A DNA stretch of 64,000 bases, taken from the NCBI RefSeq assembly GCF_036250755.1, contig NZ_CP109583.1, forward strand, positions 8,364,001 through 8,428,000. Reading direction: 5' to 3'. The first letter of the stretch is position 1, and each line of letters opens with the position of its first letter. Under the pieces are notes generated by a model. It saw only the letters and a program-made list of their open reading frames with translations, was not told where the DNA came from and did not search any database. Made by a program: the position numbers and the translations under genes. The DNA is from Streptomyces uncialis. GTDB lineage: Bacteria > Actinomycetota > Actinomycetes > Streptomycetales > Streptomycetaceae. Positions 1 through 9,014 of the stretch are shown in pieces.

Positions 1-437
1 TGCACCGGGTCGGCCCACTGCGCGTCGTCCACGAGTACGAGCACCGGGCCGCGCCGCAGCCCCGCGTCGATCTGGGCCTGGACCTGCACGGGGCCCGCCG
101 GACGTACCGGGCGCGGCACCCGCGGGGCGACGGCCCGGCCCGCGCCGACGGCGGGCGAAGCCGCCTCCTCGCCGCGCCAGGCGCCCCCGGCGGAGCAGTC
201 GATCACGGTGAAGCCGAGTCCCTCGGCGAGGGCGCCCGTCTCCTGGAGGAGCCGTGTCCTGCCGCTTCCCGCGGGGGATTCCAGGAGGGTGATGCCGCCT
301 TGGCGGCTCTCGGCGGTCGCCCGCAACGAGGCGCGTATCTGCTCCAGATGGCCGTCGCGGCCACGGAGCGGACGGCCCACGGCCGGCGGGAACTGGGGGA
401 CTGGGTCGTCAGGCTTTTCCAGGGTCTTCCCGTTCAT
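1..437 (-). CDS. LuxR-type ATP-binding regulator, 5' part (runs off window)
   Basis: The frame starts at an ATG (435-437 on the minus strand) behind a GGAGAG ribosome site and stays open to base 1, so about 145 N-terminal residues are seen. After a short linker comes LRGRDGHLEQI, the usual entry into the AAA-type domain of large LuxR/LAL regulators. A P-loop-like segment ESPAGSGRTRLL follows (Arg in place of the usual Lys), then a Walker B stretch VLVLVDDAQWADPV, whose DDAQWAD is typical of signal-transducing ATPases of this family. The DNA-binding domain expected at the C-terminus lies outside the window, so family membership is inferred from the ATPase part only. Confidence 0.75.
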   Translation of the reverse strand, partial: MNGKTLEKPDDPVPQFPPAVGRPLRGRDGHLEQIRASLRATAESRQGGITLLESPAGSGRTRLLQETGALAEGLGFTVIDCSAGGAWRGEEAASPAVGAGRAVAPRVPRPVRPAGPVQVQAQIDAGLRRGPVLVLVDDAQWADPV

Positions 438-2697
438 GATCTCTCCTGCACGTGGGGGTGAGGGTTGAGTGCGTCGGGTGTTCCGTCGCCACGGGGCTCC
501 GCCGGACGCTCCCGCCCGGCCGCCGGTACCGCGCACCACGGTCCGGGTACGGTGCCGGGCTGGTCCCGCCGGACCGGCTGCCCGGGACGCTGCCCGGGGA
601 GGTCGAACGCTCTGGCCGACCGCCCTCGGTGTTCGGGTGCCACGGACATCGGGCACAGGGCGGTGGGCGCCGGGGGATTCGAATCCGGCGGCGCGTTCGT
701 TGACACGTCATTGCGGCGGGTGCTGTCGACCATGTGCGCTGGTTCTCCGTGACGTCCGGTGCTGTTACCGACAGCCGTAGCCGTAACAAGTACCGGCTGC
801 GTGAATGCTTCCCGTGGGATTCGGTCCGGTGAACAGGTGTGGGTAAGTCGGTGCGCATTCCTTGCCGGTCGGTGCAGCTTCCTCAGCATACGCACCGGTC
901 AGCGACTCCGGGAAGGGTGAGTCCTGCGGGGCGGCTGTCGCACAAGGCATTACGGGCGCGATCTTCCGGACGGGGTCACGACATTCCGAGCTGGCGCATT
1001 TCATGTCGTCGGCGCGCCCCCTGGTTTGGAAGTCGGTATGCGGCGATCTGGCGCCAATGAACGGCTATGTGATGTGCCGTGGACAAAGCGGGCCGAGGGG
1101 CTGCCGGGGTGCCTGGGGGCGCGGCGTCGGCTGGGGGACGACGGGAGGAGCCGGTCGTGGGCGGCGGGCGCGGACGGCCGCAGTGGTGACCCTGGTCCGC
1201 GCGGGGGCCGGTCCGGTCCTGCCCCGCGGGCGTGGACGGGAGCCCGTGCGGCGCCCTTCGGTCCGAGGCGGATTCCCCCGGGACGTACCGGGCCGCGGTC
1301 ACGGGTTCCGGATGTCACCGGGGTGCGGAAGGGGCGTGGTCGGAGGGGGTGCGGAGTGGTACGGCAGGGGGTGGCGGGAAGGTATGGGCCGCGCGGCCCG
1401 GTGGTGGGCGGGATGACAGCGGGCGGGCGTCCGCCGCCGCGCCGGGCCGTCCGCCGGAGCGGTCAGGGAGGGGACACGACCGGACAGGAACGGGCGAACA
1501 GCCACCCGTAGCGGGCTTCGTGGGCGACATGTCCCCCTGTCCGGGGCAGCGTACGCCGGAGCGGCCGAGCGGGACGGAGCACGTTCCGGAGCGCCCGGCG
1601 TCACCTTCCTCCCCTCCGGTGCCGCGCACGCCCCGCCGTGGCGGTCCGGAACTCCCCGGTCGGGGCGCGATTCGCGGTTTCCGGTGCCCCGTCGCCGTGT
1701 CGCCGGGAGGGGGTGATCCGTCGGGGCGCCCGGACGGTCACGGTGGTGTCGGCGTGCGGCTCCGTCGGTCCGGTAGGCGTACCCCCGCGCGCAAGCGCCG
1801 GTGATTCGCTCTCCCCGCACATCAACGCTCCCCCGCCGGACGCCACGCGCCCCCTGTGGTGCCCCTGGCCGTCACGGCCGCGGACGCGTCTGCCCGCTGC
1901 CGCAGCCGGGACTCCGGGGGCGCAAAGGGAATGCGTCTCCATGGGGTGATGGCCGGGAATCCGTTCGTTCCGGCCATCGGGACAATCCGTCTGACCGTTT
2001 GTTCGCACGATCGTCCGGCGAAAGAAAGAACACCGTATTTCCGCTCGGTACGGAATCCCGGGAAGAACTGCTTCCCGGTCCGGGGGAGTGGGTTACGGCG
2101 CGAGCGCGGATATGGGGAACTCAAACCGCCGCGCGCGCCGGGAATTCACCCCGGGGAGCGCTGTGCCGTCCTGTCGATGTATCCGGATTGAACGAAGTTC
2201 AAGGCGTGGGCCGGTCGCCCCGAGTGAATCCTGGGGGATGAATCCGCACTCCGCAATACGGTGAGCGCGGCAGAGTACCGGAAGGCCCGGTACGCCGTGC
2301 CGCCCGGGGGAAATCAGCCTCACGTGCTTCCGATGGCGGCGCGTGGGGGCAAGGCCGAGCGCGCAGGGTGGGGAGTGTGGGGAGTGCGGGGCGGAGACGC
2401 GCCCACCCGCGACGCGCACTCACCCGCGACGCGCGCCCACCCGCGACGCGCCACCCGCCACGCGCCCACCGCGACCGCGACCCGTCGAGCGCGGCCATCG
2501 ACCGCGACCTGCCCAGCGCGACCCCGCTGACCGCGTCACCCCGACCGCGTCGCCGGCGGCCGGGCACCCCCGTAGACGGCCCCGACCAGAACGTCCGATC
2601 CCGGGGTTCAGTGGTACCCCACCGGGGAATGGCAGAGGAACTCCTGTGTCCCACCCGGCCGGAACGTACGGCGGCGCGTACGAGAGGAACGGGGACG
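438..2697. other. 2.26-kb stretch without a convincing gene
   Basis: Open frames occur on both strands here, but they overlap one another, are dominated by Arg/Gly/Pro/Ala, match no domain I know and lack a consistent ribosome site, as expected of random frames in very GC-rich DNA. The stretch holds a 12-bp palindrome (GGATTCGAATCC, 675-686), AT-richer patches around 1960-2060 that could carry promoters, and a 17-bp tandem repeat at 2404-2451. No RNA gene was recognised. Confidence 0.5.
2404..2451. repeat. Three copies of a 17-bp tandem repeat
   Basis: The 14-mer CACCCGCGACGCGC recurs at 2404, 2421 and 2438, a period of 17 bp with a variable 3-nt filler. It lies upstream of the membrane-protein gene at 2698, outside any supported gene. 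Confidence 0.7.
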
Positions 2698-4614
2698 ATG
2701 AGCGAGAGCCCGGTACCCGGTCAGCGGGCCGACCCCGACCGCCCCGACCCGCCCGACCGCCCCGACCCGCCTGACCGGTCCGACGAGCCCGACCGCCCCG
2801 ACGAGCCGGATGAGCGGTACGAGCTCGACCCGCCCGCCCCGCCCAACCGACCCGATGGGCCCGGCTGGTCCGACGAGCAGGACGAGCCGGACGAAGCAGA
2901 CCGGCCCGACCGGCCCGACCGGGTCACGGTGCGGAGCCCCGTCCGGCCCGAGGCGAGCGAGGCGTGCCGCTATCTGTGCGCCGGGACCCATCTCGACAAA
3001 CGGTTCCGCGACACGGTCATCAACGAGCTGTACGTACACGAAGAGCGCTTCGCCGCACCGTCGTTCGGGATCGACGCGGCCCGGGTCCTCGCCCACGCCC
3101 TGCTGGCCCGTCGGCTGGAACTGCGGTGGGCGCTCGCGATCCTGGCGGTATGGGTCGCCGCCCTGCCGCTCACCGGCGGGGAATTCCTCTGGATCATGCT
3201 GCCCTCGCTGCTGTTCACCGCCGTGTCGAGGACGCGGCGGAGACTGCGCCGGGCATCGCCCTTGCTGCGCGCCCTCGGCACCGTCCTGCGCTGGTACGTC
3301 ACGCTGATGCTGGTGGCTGCGATGCTGACCATGTTCCCCTTCTGGGACGAGGCCCGGCAGCTCGGGTCCGGCCTCCTGGGGCTCCTCCTGCACCCGCCGG
3401 CGATGTTTTTCTCGTTCGTGCCGTGGCGAGAGCTCTCCGCCTGGATCGACTGGCCCGATCCTCTGGTGCCGTCGTACGTACCGTTCCTGGTGCTCGCCGT
3501 TCTCGTGGGGCTCCGGCAGGGCGGCTTCGCCCGGCTGATGGACGGACCGCTGTCCGCCGCCCACTTCCCCGACCCCACCGTCGATCCGGCCGAGGCGGTA
3601 CGGGACGGCCGTGCGCGTCGGCTGCTGGCGCTGGTGCGCCGGGAGCAGCACTCACCGCTCGCGATCTACGACTCGGCCGACCCCTTCCGGGGCGCCGGCG
3701 AGCCCTACGAGCCCTGGACGCTCACCGTGGAACTGCGCCCCCGCGCGGGGCATCAGCCGGAGCCCGTGGACAACCGCGCGGCGCTGGAGCGGGTCCGCCC
3801 GCTGGTGGAAGCCCTGCGCACACCCTCCCCGCACGGGTCACCGCGGGCCGCCGAGGTGGTGCGGGACCGGCTGCGGGAGCTGGAGGTCGACGAGTGCGTG
3901 TTCCTGCCGCCCGACGGACTCCGGCGCCGCGAGGAGGCCCCGTACGACGCCGAGCGTTTCGCGGTGCAGCGCCGGGAGGCGATCGAGGAGGGCGGCGAGG
4001 CCCGCCGTCACTTCCTGCGGATCAGGGTCGGCGGCTGGGAGGGCGAGCTGATGGTCACCGTGTACGTCCGCGTCCACACCCAGGGCGGCATGCTGATGCT
4101 GGAGGTCGCGCCCTATGTGCTGCTGCCGGTGCTCCGCGAGTTCCGGGACGCCGACCGCACGGCACACCGCTACGTCCACAACAGCGTGTTCAGCAAGGCG
4201 GTTCGGGCGCTGACCCGTACCCCGTCGTCGCTGGCGGGGTCCGTCGCCCTGCTCGGCGGCTGGTCGGGCAGCGGCTGGAACGTGGCGGTCGAGGGCAACA
4301 GGGGCGCGCTGCCCGAGGGTCCGGCCCTCGCCGTCCGGGAACTGGGCGCGAGCGACGAGGCGTCCCTCTTCGAGTGGATGGACGTACGGCGCTATCTTCA
4401 GAGCATCCAGGAGCGGGTGGGGGAGGGCGTCAAGCACGCTCTGTACGACGCGGGCTGGCAGACGGCCGCCTTCGAGCAGAAGATCGTCAATGTCAGCGGC
4501 GGGGTCTACATCGAGTCGGCGCGCAACAGCGCCTTCGGCTTCGGCGAGCGGTCCACCGCCGTCACGGACAACAACACGAACCGGGGGACGGGAAATGAGC
4601 AGCGACGGCAGTGA
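2698..4614 (+). CDS. Large membrane protein of unknown function with charged Pro/Asp repeat N-terminus
   Basis: 638 residues from the ATG at 2698, chosen because GAGAGGAACGGGG precedes it and longer in-frame starts have no ribosome site. Residues 10-75 are low-complexity Asp/Pro/Arg (repeats of PDRPDP type), presumably disordered. Around 135-270 there are about four or five hydrophobic segments (for example ALAILAVWVAALPL and YVPFLVLAVLVGL). A soluble region of about 350 residues follows, with no catalytic motif I recognise. The C-terminus carries VYIESARNSAFGFGE, resembling the N-terminus of the next protein. The gene overlaps the next by 20 nt, implying a coupled operon. Function unknown; the layout suggests a membrane-anchored partner of the downstream small protein. 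Confidence 0.8.
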   Translation: MSESPVPGQRADPDRPDPPDRPDPPDRSDEPDRPDEPDERYELDPPAPPNRPDGPGWSDEQDEPDEADRPDRPDRVTVRSPVRPEASEACRYLCAGTHLDKRFRDTVINELYVHEERFAAPSFGIDAARVLAHALLARRLELRWALAILAVWVAALPLTGGEFLWIMLPSLLFTAVSRTRRRLRRASPLLRALGTVLRWYVTLMLVAAMLTMFPFWDEARQLGSGLLGLLLHPPAMFFSFVPWRELSAWIDWPDPLVPSYVPFLVLAVLVGLRQGGFARLMDGPLSAAHFPDPTVDPAEAVRDGRARRLLALVRREQHSPLAIYDSADPFRGAGEPYEPWTLTVELRPRAGHQPEPVDNRAALERVRPLVEALRTPSPHGSPRAAEVVRDRLRELEVDECVFLPPDGLRRREEAPYDAERFAVQRREAIEEGGEARRHFLRIRVGGWEGELMVTVYVRVHTQGGMLMLEVAPYVLLPVLREFRDADRTAHRYVHNSVFSKAVRALTRTPSSLAGSVALLGGWSGSGWNVAVEGNRGALPEGPALAVRELGASDEASLFEWMDVRRYLQSIQERVGEGVKHALYDAGWQTAAFEQKIVNVSGGVYIESARNSAFGFGERSTAVTDNNTNRGTGNEQRRQ

Positions 4615-4981
4615 GCGGGACGGACCCGGCGCGGGCATACGGATCGGTTCCGTGTCCCACAGCGCACTGAACTTCGGCTCGCATGGCTCCGCGACCACCA
4701 CCAACTCGCCTCCCGGGACGGCCGGTCCGGGTCAGGACGAGTTGCTCGCGGCGGTCCGGGCGCTGCGTGCGGACCTGACGCGTCTTGAGGCCACCCGGGA
4801 CGCCCAGATCCTCGACGCCGAACTGGTGGCCACCGAGGCGGAGATCACGGGTTCCGGCGGCGCGGGCCCCGGCAGGCTGGCGCTCCTGCGGGACTCCCTG
4901 GCCGACGCGGGGCAGGTCGCCGGCGCCCTCGTCTCCGGCGTGGCCCTCGCCGAACTGCTCGCCGCGCTGCTGGGCGGCTGA
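4595..4981 (+). CDS. Small protein sharing a motif with the upstream membrane protein
   Basis: 128 residues from the ATG at 4595, inside the end of the preceding gene. The N-terminal third is Gly/Ser-rich and contains IRIGSVSHSALNFGSHGS, which aligns without gaps to the C-terminus of the upstream protein. After that, residues about 48-85 (DELLAAVRALRADLTRLEATRD and on) look like an amphipathic helix or short coiled coil. The protein ends in a hydrophobic helix (GALVSGVALAELLAALLGG). No signal peptide and no known catalytic motif. It stops one base before the next ATG. Unknown function; probably works with both neighbours. Confidence 0.75.
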   Translation: MSSDGSERDGPGAGIRIGSVSHSALNFGSHGSATTTNSPPGTAGPGQDELLAAVRALRADLTRLEATRDAQILDAELVATEAEITGSGGAGPGRLALLRDSLADAGQVAGALVSGVALAELLAALLGG

Positions 4982-4982
4982 C

Positions 4983-5888
4983 ATGAGCGAGGGCGTACCC
5001 CGGTGGAATCCGGAGACCCAGCGCTGGGAGCGGGACCCGGGGCCGCAGGGGGCGCCGCCCGCCCCCGGCTGGGCGGGCGGCCCCGGGCAGGCGGGCGGCC
5101 CCGGGTGGGGCGGCGGATCGGGGTGGGGCGGCGGCCCCGCTCCCGGCGGCGGTCCCGGCTGGGGCAGGGGTCCGGTGATCGCCCTGGTGGCCGGCGGGGT
5201 CCTGGCCGTGGCGGGGGTGGTGCTGTGGCTGACCGCGGACCGGGACGGCGGCGGGGGCGACGAGTCCCGGCGGACGGACAGCACCGGCTACCACTGGTCA
5301 CCGCCCGCGACGGGCGGTTCGCAGACCTCGCCGACGGGCGGCGGTGCGTCGCTGGACTCGCCGGACGGCACGGGCGGCACGAACGGTACCGATGGCACGA
5401 CCCCGGGCGGGCAGGACACGGCGCCGGGTGGCGGGGAGTCCCCTTCACCGGGGTTCGTCCGGGTCACGGAGCCCACCAGAGGGTTCACGATCGCCGTACC
5501 CGAGGGCTGGGAGCACTCGCTGGAGGACGGGTCGGTGTTCTACCGGTCGCCCGACCAGCGTGGTCTGGTGCAGGTGTTCGGGGCGTCGGGGGCGGACCCG
5601 CTGGAGGCGGTCGGCCTGGCGGAGCGGCCGCTCAAGTCCCGGGAGGACTACCGGCGGCTCGCCCTCGGCCGGGTGGACAGCGGCCCGGAGAACCCGTCCG
5701 GGGACGCGGCCGAGCTGCACTACTCGTACCGGAACGAGGATGTCGGCGGGGTCCGCGAGTGCGTGGACCGGGTCTTCACCGGGACCGACGGCAAGCAGCA
5801 CGCCGTACTGGCCTGCTCACCGCCCGGGGCGGCCGGGCTCGCCGCCCGCCGGGTGCTGGACACGGCCCTGGCGGACTTCGCCCCCTGA
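4983..5888 (+). CDS. Membrane-anchored protein with extracytoplasmic domain, unknown function
   Basis: 301 residues; the ATG lies one base after the previous stop. The N-terminus begins with RWNPETQRWE and runs into a Gly/Pro/Trp-rich stretch to about residue 62. A single membrane segment follows (VIALVAGGVLAVAGVVLWL, about 65-84), then a Gly/Thr/Ser-rich linker to about 155. The C-terminal domain of about 140 residues opens with GFTIAVPEGW, a start often seen in actinobacterial secreted domains of unknown role. The order (cytoplasmic tail, membrane helix, external domain) is read from the sequence; no enzyme function can be assigned. Third gene of the 2698-5888 unit. Confidence 0.8.
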   Translation: MSEGVPRWNPETQRWERDPGPQGAPPAPGWAGGPGQAGGPGWGGGSGWGGGPAPGGGPGWGRGPVIALVAGGVLAVAGVVLWLTADRDGGGGDESRRTDSTGYHWSPPATGGSQTSPTGGGASLDSPDGTGGTNGTDGTTPGGQDTAPGGGESPSPGFVRVTEPTRGFTIAVPEGWEHSLEDGSVFYRSPDQRGLVQVFGASGADPLEAVGLAERPLKSREDYRRLALGRVDSGPENPSGDAAELHYSYRNEDVGGVRECVDRVFTGTDGKQHAVLACSPPGAAGLAARRVLDTALADFAP

Positions 5889-5916
5889 CCCGCCGCTGAC
5901 CCGTCCCCTGGGACCC

Positions 5917-5953
5917 GCCCTGGGGCAGCCGGCCGGACCGGCTGCCCCAGGGC
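5917..5953. terminator. Bidirectional terminator hairpin between convergent genes
   Basis: A perfect 16-bp stem, GCCCTGGGGCAGCCGG (5917-5932) against its complement (5938-5953), with a 5-nt loop, fills the gap between two convergent stop codons. It can serve both strands. No T-run follows, as is common in Streptomyces. Confidence 0.85.
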
Positions 5954-5954
5954 G

Positions 5955-6716
5955 TCACGCGGTGTGGTGGACCACCACGGAGATGACCCGGACCTCCTGG
6001 TCCGACATGTTGCGGTACTGATGCGGGGTCGCGGAGTCGAACGCCAGCGAGTCGCCCGCCTCCAGGACGTAGGTCTCGAAGCCGACGTCCGCGTGCAGGG
6101 TGCCGTGCAGCACGAGCTGGTACTCGCGGCCGTCGTGGCGGATCGGGGCACGGCTGTCGGTCGACCGGCCGAAGGGCTGGTACACGACCTCCAGGAAGTC
6201 CACCCGCGCGTCCTGCTGGGGGGTGAGCCGCTCCCAGCGGACCCCGCTCGCCAGATCGATGGTGCGCCGCCGGCCCCGGCGCTGGACCACAGGTTCCTCG
6301 GGCAGCGCGAGGGACGGCGGGGGGACGGGATCGAGGTCCGGGAGGCCGTCGGGGTCCGGCAGACCGTCGGAGCCGGGGCCCGGACCGGACGCCGCCACCG
6401 CGCCGACCGCCATGGCCAGCCGGGGCGCGGTCCCGTTCGCCGCCATGGCCGACCGCGGCTCGTCGGCCCGGCGCGCGGAGGAGGGGGACGTACTGTCCTC
6501 GCCGACCCCGAAGAGATAGTCGAGGGAGATGCCGAGCGCGTTGGCGATCCCGTAGATCACGCCCGCGGACGGGGCGGTCTGGCCGCGTTCCACCTGTGAG
6601 ATCAGGCTCGCCGAGCAGCCCGCGAGCCGGCCGAGTTCGCGCAGGGACAGGCCGCGTTCGGAACGGACCCTCCTCAGTCGCGCGCCGAGTCCGGGACTTC
6701 CCCCCGCTGGCTTCAT
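5955..6716 (-). CDS. XRE-family regulator with C-terminal cupin domain
   Basis: 253 residues from the ATG at 6716, behind AGGAG; an upstream in-frame ATG would extend the protein through the promoter region and is not used. Residues about 10-70 form an XRE helix-turn-helix (LGARLRRVRSERGLSLREL, then SASLISQVERGQTAPS), followed by a Gly/Pro-rich linker. The C-terminal 75 residues form a small-barrel cupin (LEVVYQPFG, GREYQLVLHGTLHADVG, YVLEAGDSLAFDSATPHQYRN). This architecture is that of PuuR-like regulators that sense small metabolites through the cupin. It is divergent from the solute-binding protein at 6969, with four GTGCAC sites between them, so it probably controls itself and the downstream catabolic operon. 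Confidence 0.9.
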   Translation of the reverse strand: MKPAGGSPGLGARLRRVRSERGLSLRELGRLAGCSASLISQVERGQTAPSAGVIYGIANALGISLDYLFGVGEDSTSPSSARRADEPRSAMAANGTAPRLAMAVGAVAASGPGPGSDGLPDPDGLPDLDPVPPPSLALPEEPVVQRRGRRRTIDLASGVRWERLTPQQDARVDFLEVVYQPFGRSTDSRAPIRHDGREYQLVLHGTLHADVGFETYVLEAGDSLAFDSATPHQYRNMSDQEVRVISVVVHHTA

Positions 6717-6767
6717 GGCGGCTCCTGCTTCTCTTGGTGCGGTCGGTCCGGTCGCTCCCGTGTCTTC

Positions 6768-6912
6768 GTGCACATGCCGACTGTATAGGAGTGTGCACCG
6801 CTGTACAGCATGGCTGACATGGTGCACAGCTGTCACCCGATCGGGGGCGATATTTCAGATTGGGGTGGGGTTTGATTTAACCCTTGACAAGAATGCTGCA
6901 CGGAGCGTGCAC
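6768..6912. promoter_or_regulatory. Divergent promoter region with four GTGCAC operator-like sites
   Basis: GTGCAC occurs at 6768-6773, 6793-6798, 6822-6827 and 6907-6912. The last is part of an inverted repeat TGCAC-5 nt-GTGCA (6897-6911); two others are followed by CGCTGTAC or AGCTGT. A TTGACA at 6884-6889 is a plausible -35 toward the binding-protein gene, but TATAGC at 6913 would leave a 23-nt spacer, so the promoter itself is uncertain. Repeated sites between a regulator and its divergent target fit XRE-cupin binding. Confidence 0.6.
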
Positions 6913-6968
6913 TATAGCGCACAAGCCCCTTCCAGGAGGGCGCACAACCTTGTGTGGAGGTTCTCGCT

Positions 6969-8549
6969 GTGACAGTCAATGAACGGTCCACTTCGCGCAG
7001 ACGGGCCGGCTCGGCCCGGACAAGAACCCCCGGTGTCCGCTCCGGCGGCGCCCTGCTCGCCACCGCCCTCGCCGTCACCCTCACCGCGTGCGGCGGTACG
7101 AAGGACTCGGCAGGCGCCCCGAAGACCTCCGGGGACGGACCGAGCGGCACCCTGCGCGTCGGCACCAACCAGCAGTTCGACGACTGGGACACGGTCAACA
7201 AGCAGAACAGCACGTTCTCCTCGCTGGTCTACGAACCGCTGATGAGCGTGGCCCCCGACGGCTTCACCCTCAAGCCCCAGCTCGCCACCTCCTGGAAGGA
7301 GACGCCGGAGCACATCGAACTCACCCTCCGCTCGGGCGTGGTCTTCCACGACGGCACCCCGTTCGACGCCGCGGCCGTGGTCAAGAACCTGGAACGCGTC
7401 AAGAGCAGCCCGAGCCAGTACCGCAGCCAGCTCGACGCCGTGAAGACGATCACCGCCGTGGACGCCACCCATGTCCGGATCGACCTCAAGCAGGCCGCGC
7501 CCAGCCTGATCAACAACCTCGCCCGGCTGGGGATGTTCATGGTCTCGCCCAAGGCGCTCGCCGACGGCACCTGGAAGACCAAGCCGGCCGGTACCGGCCC
7601 GTGGGCCTTCGACGCCGCGAAGACCACCAAGGGGCTGCGGACCGCGGTCAAGGCCTTCGACAAGTACTACGACAAGAAGTCCGTCGGACCCGCCAATGTC
7701 GAGATCACGCAGATCAACGACCCCGACAGCCTCTACAACGCGCTGCGGGCCGGACAGCTCGACGTCGTCTGGACCACACCCCCGCTCGCGTCCCGCGCGG
7801 ACAAGGAAGGACTCAAGTCCACCTGGTTCCCGTCCGTGCTCTGGCACCTCCAGATGTACGACACGGAGGGCGTGTTCAAGGACAAGAAGTACCGTCAGGC
7901 CATCTGCCACGCGATGAACCCGCAGGACTACATCGACGCGGCGCTCGGCGGCAAGGGCAAGACCCACCTCCAGCGCATCCCGGAGGGCCAGCCCGGCTAC
8001 GACGCGGCGCTCGGCGGATACCCCTTCGACCTCGCCAAGGCCAAGAAGCTGCTGTCCGAGGCCGGCAGCGCACCGAAGTCGTTCACCCTGATCAGCTATG
8101 ACACCCAGCGCACCATCGCCGAGCTGTTCCGCAGCCAGATGGAGAAGATCGGGATCGAGGTCGAGCTCGAACTGCCGAACTTCCCGCAGTTCCTGAGCAC
8201 CTACCAGAACGGCAAGTACCCGGCCTCCATCCTCTCGGACGGTTCCCGCTCGGGCGCCTACGACTACTACAACCGCAAGTTCGCGCCCACCGCACCCGGC
8301 AACCCGCTGAAGGCGCAGTACCCGGAGCTGACGGCCGCCGCCGAGGAGGGCCTTGCCGCCAAGACCCCCGACGCACGCGAGACGGCCTGGAAGAAGATGT
8401 CCAAGATAGTGAACGACGAAGCGCTGGACTGCGGTTACTTCGACTACTCCGGCTTCTGGGCGTACAACCCCAAGAAGGTCGACAACATCGTCTCCACGAC
8501 GAACGACGTGGCGGTCTTCCGCTACAAGGACGCCAAGATCGTGGGCTGA
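6969..8549 (+). CDS. Family-5 ABC solute-binding lipoprotein (peptide/opine/nickel type)
   Basis: 526 residues from the GTG at 6969, eight bases behind GGAGG (6956-6960). The N-terminus is Arg-rich, then hydrophobic, ending in the lipobox LTAC with Cys41, so this is an extracytoplasmic lipoprotein. The body follows the SBP_bac_5 order: LRVGTNQQFDDWDTVNKQNS, then FSSLVYEPLMSVAPDG, then LRSGVVFHDGTPFDAAAVVKNLER. Members deliver peptides, opines, nickel complexes or other polar amides to DppBCDF-type importers. The matching permeases and ATPases lie downstream at 12096-16170. A 465-nt gap separates it from the amidohydrolase gene, so it may have its own transcript. Substrate unknown. Confidence 0.92.
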   Translation: MTVNERSTSRRRAGSARTRTPGVRSGGALLATALAVTLTACGGTKDSAGAPKTSGDGPSGTLRVGTNQQFDDWDTVNKQNSTFSSLVYEPLMSVAPDGFTLKPQLATSWKETPEHIELTLRSGVVFHDGTPFDAAAVVKNLERVKSSPSQYRSQLDAVKTITAVDATHVRIDLKQAAPSLINNLARLGMFMVSPKALADGTWKTKPAGTGPWAFDAAKTTKGLRTAVKAFDKYYDKKSVGPANVEITQINDPDSLYNALRAGQLDVVWTTPPLASRADKEGLKSTWFPSVLWHLQMYDTEGVFKDKKYRQAICHAMNPQDYIDAALGGKGKTHLQRIPEGQPGYDAALGGYPFDLAKAKKLLSEAGSAPKSFTLISYDTQRTIAELFRSQMEKIGIEVELELPNFPQFLSTYQNGKYPASILSDGSRSGAYDYYNRKFAPTAPGNPLKAQYPELTAAAEEGLAAKTPDARETAWKKMSKIVNDEALDCGYFDYSGFWAYNPKKVDNIVSTTNDVAVFRYKDAKIVG

Positions 8550-9014
8550 CCGGACGCCGCGTCCCCGGATCGCGGGAACCTCCCCGCGCCACCCGCAGAC
8601 CGCGGGCACGGACCGTGCGCCCGTACCCCGGTCCGCCCTCGCCGACCCGCCGCCCGGCCGGCTGCACCCGGCAACCCCGTACGCGGCCCTCGCCGACGCC
8701 ACCCGTCGCGAGAACCAAGCGGTGACCAGGCAGTAACCAGGCGGCACAGCACCACACACGTGTCACCGGCACCACGCACCACGAACATCACCAGCACCAC
8801 CAGCACCACGCATCACGTACCACCGGCACCACGCGTCACGAGAACCACACACCGCAGCAGCCGATCCGCCGGGTGGACCCACCCCACCGAACCCCGGCCC
8901 GCCTCCCACGGCATCCGCAGGACGCCGCACGAGGCGCCGGAGCCCCACGCCGCCCCCCCCGCTGTGCACCTCTCAGTACCCACCCTCCGTAAACCCCGGA
9001 TGGAGAACCCACCC
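8550..9014. other. Intergenic region with CACCAC-rich low-complexity segment
   Basis: No gene is supported here. A weak hairpin (CGCGGG/CCCGCG, 8571-8588) follows the upstream stop. At about 8756-8870 the top strand is low-complexity, built of CACCAC, CACGCATCACG and twice-repeated ACCGGCACCACGC, strongly depleted in runs of G on that strand. It could be an untranslated leader of the amidohydrolase operon. Confidence 0.5.

Noticed and set aside
661..690. tRNA-like T-arm sequence (GGATTCGAATCC)
   Set aside because: The loop would need an extra A before TTCGAAT, the conserved G53-C61 pair fails, and no acceptor or anticodon arm is found upstream. It is just a palindrome.
438..2640. Numerous overlapping open frames on both strands
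   Set aside because: They overlap each other, are Arg/Gly/Pro-rich, lack ribosome sites and known domains, and behave like chance frames in very GC-rich DNA.
6884..6918. Housekeeping promoter TTGACA...TATAGC
   Set aside because: The spacer is 23 nt, too long for a sigma-70 promoter, so only the region, not a precise promoter, is reported.
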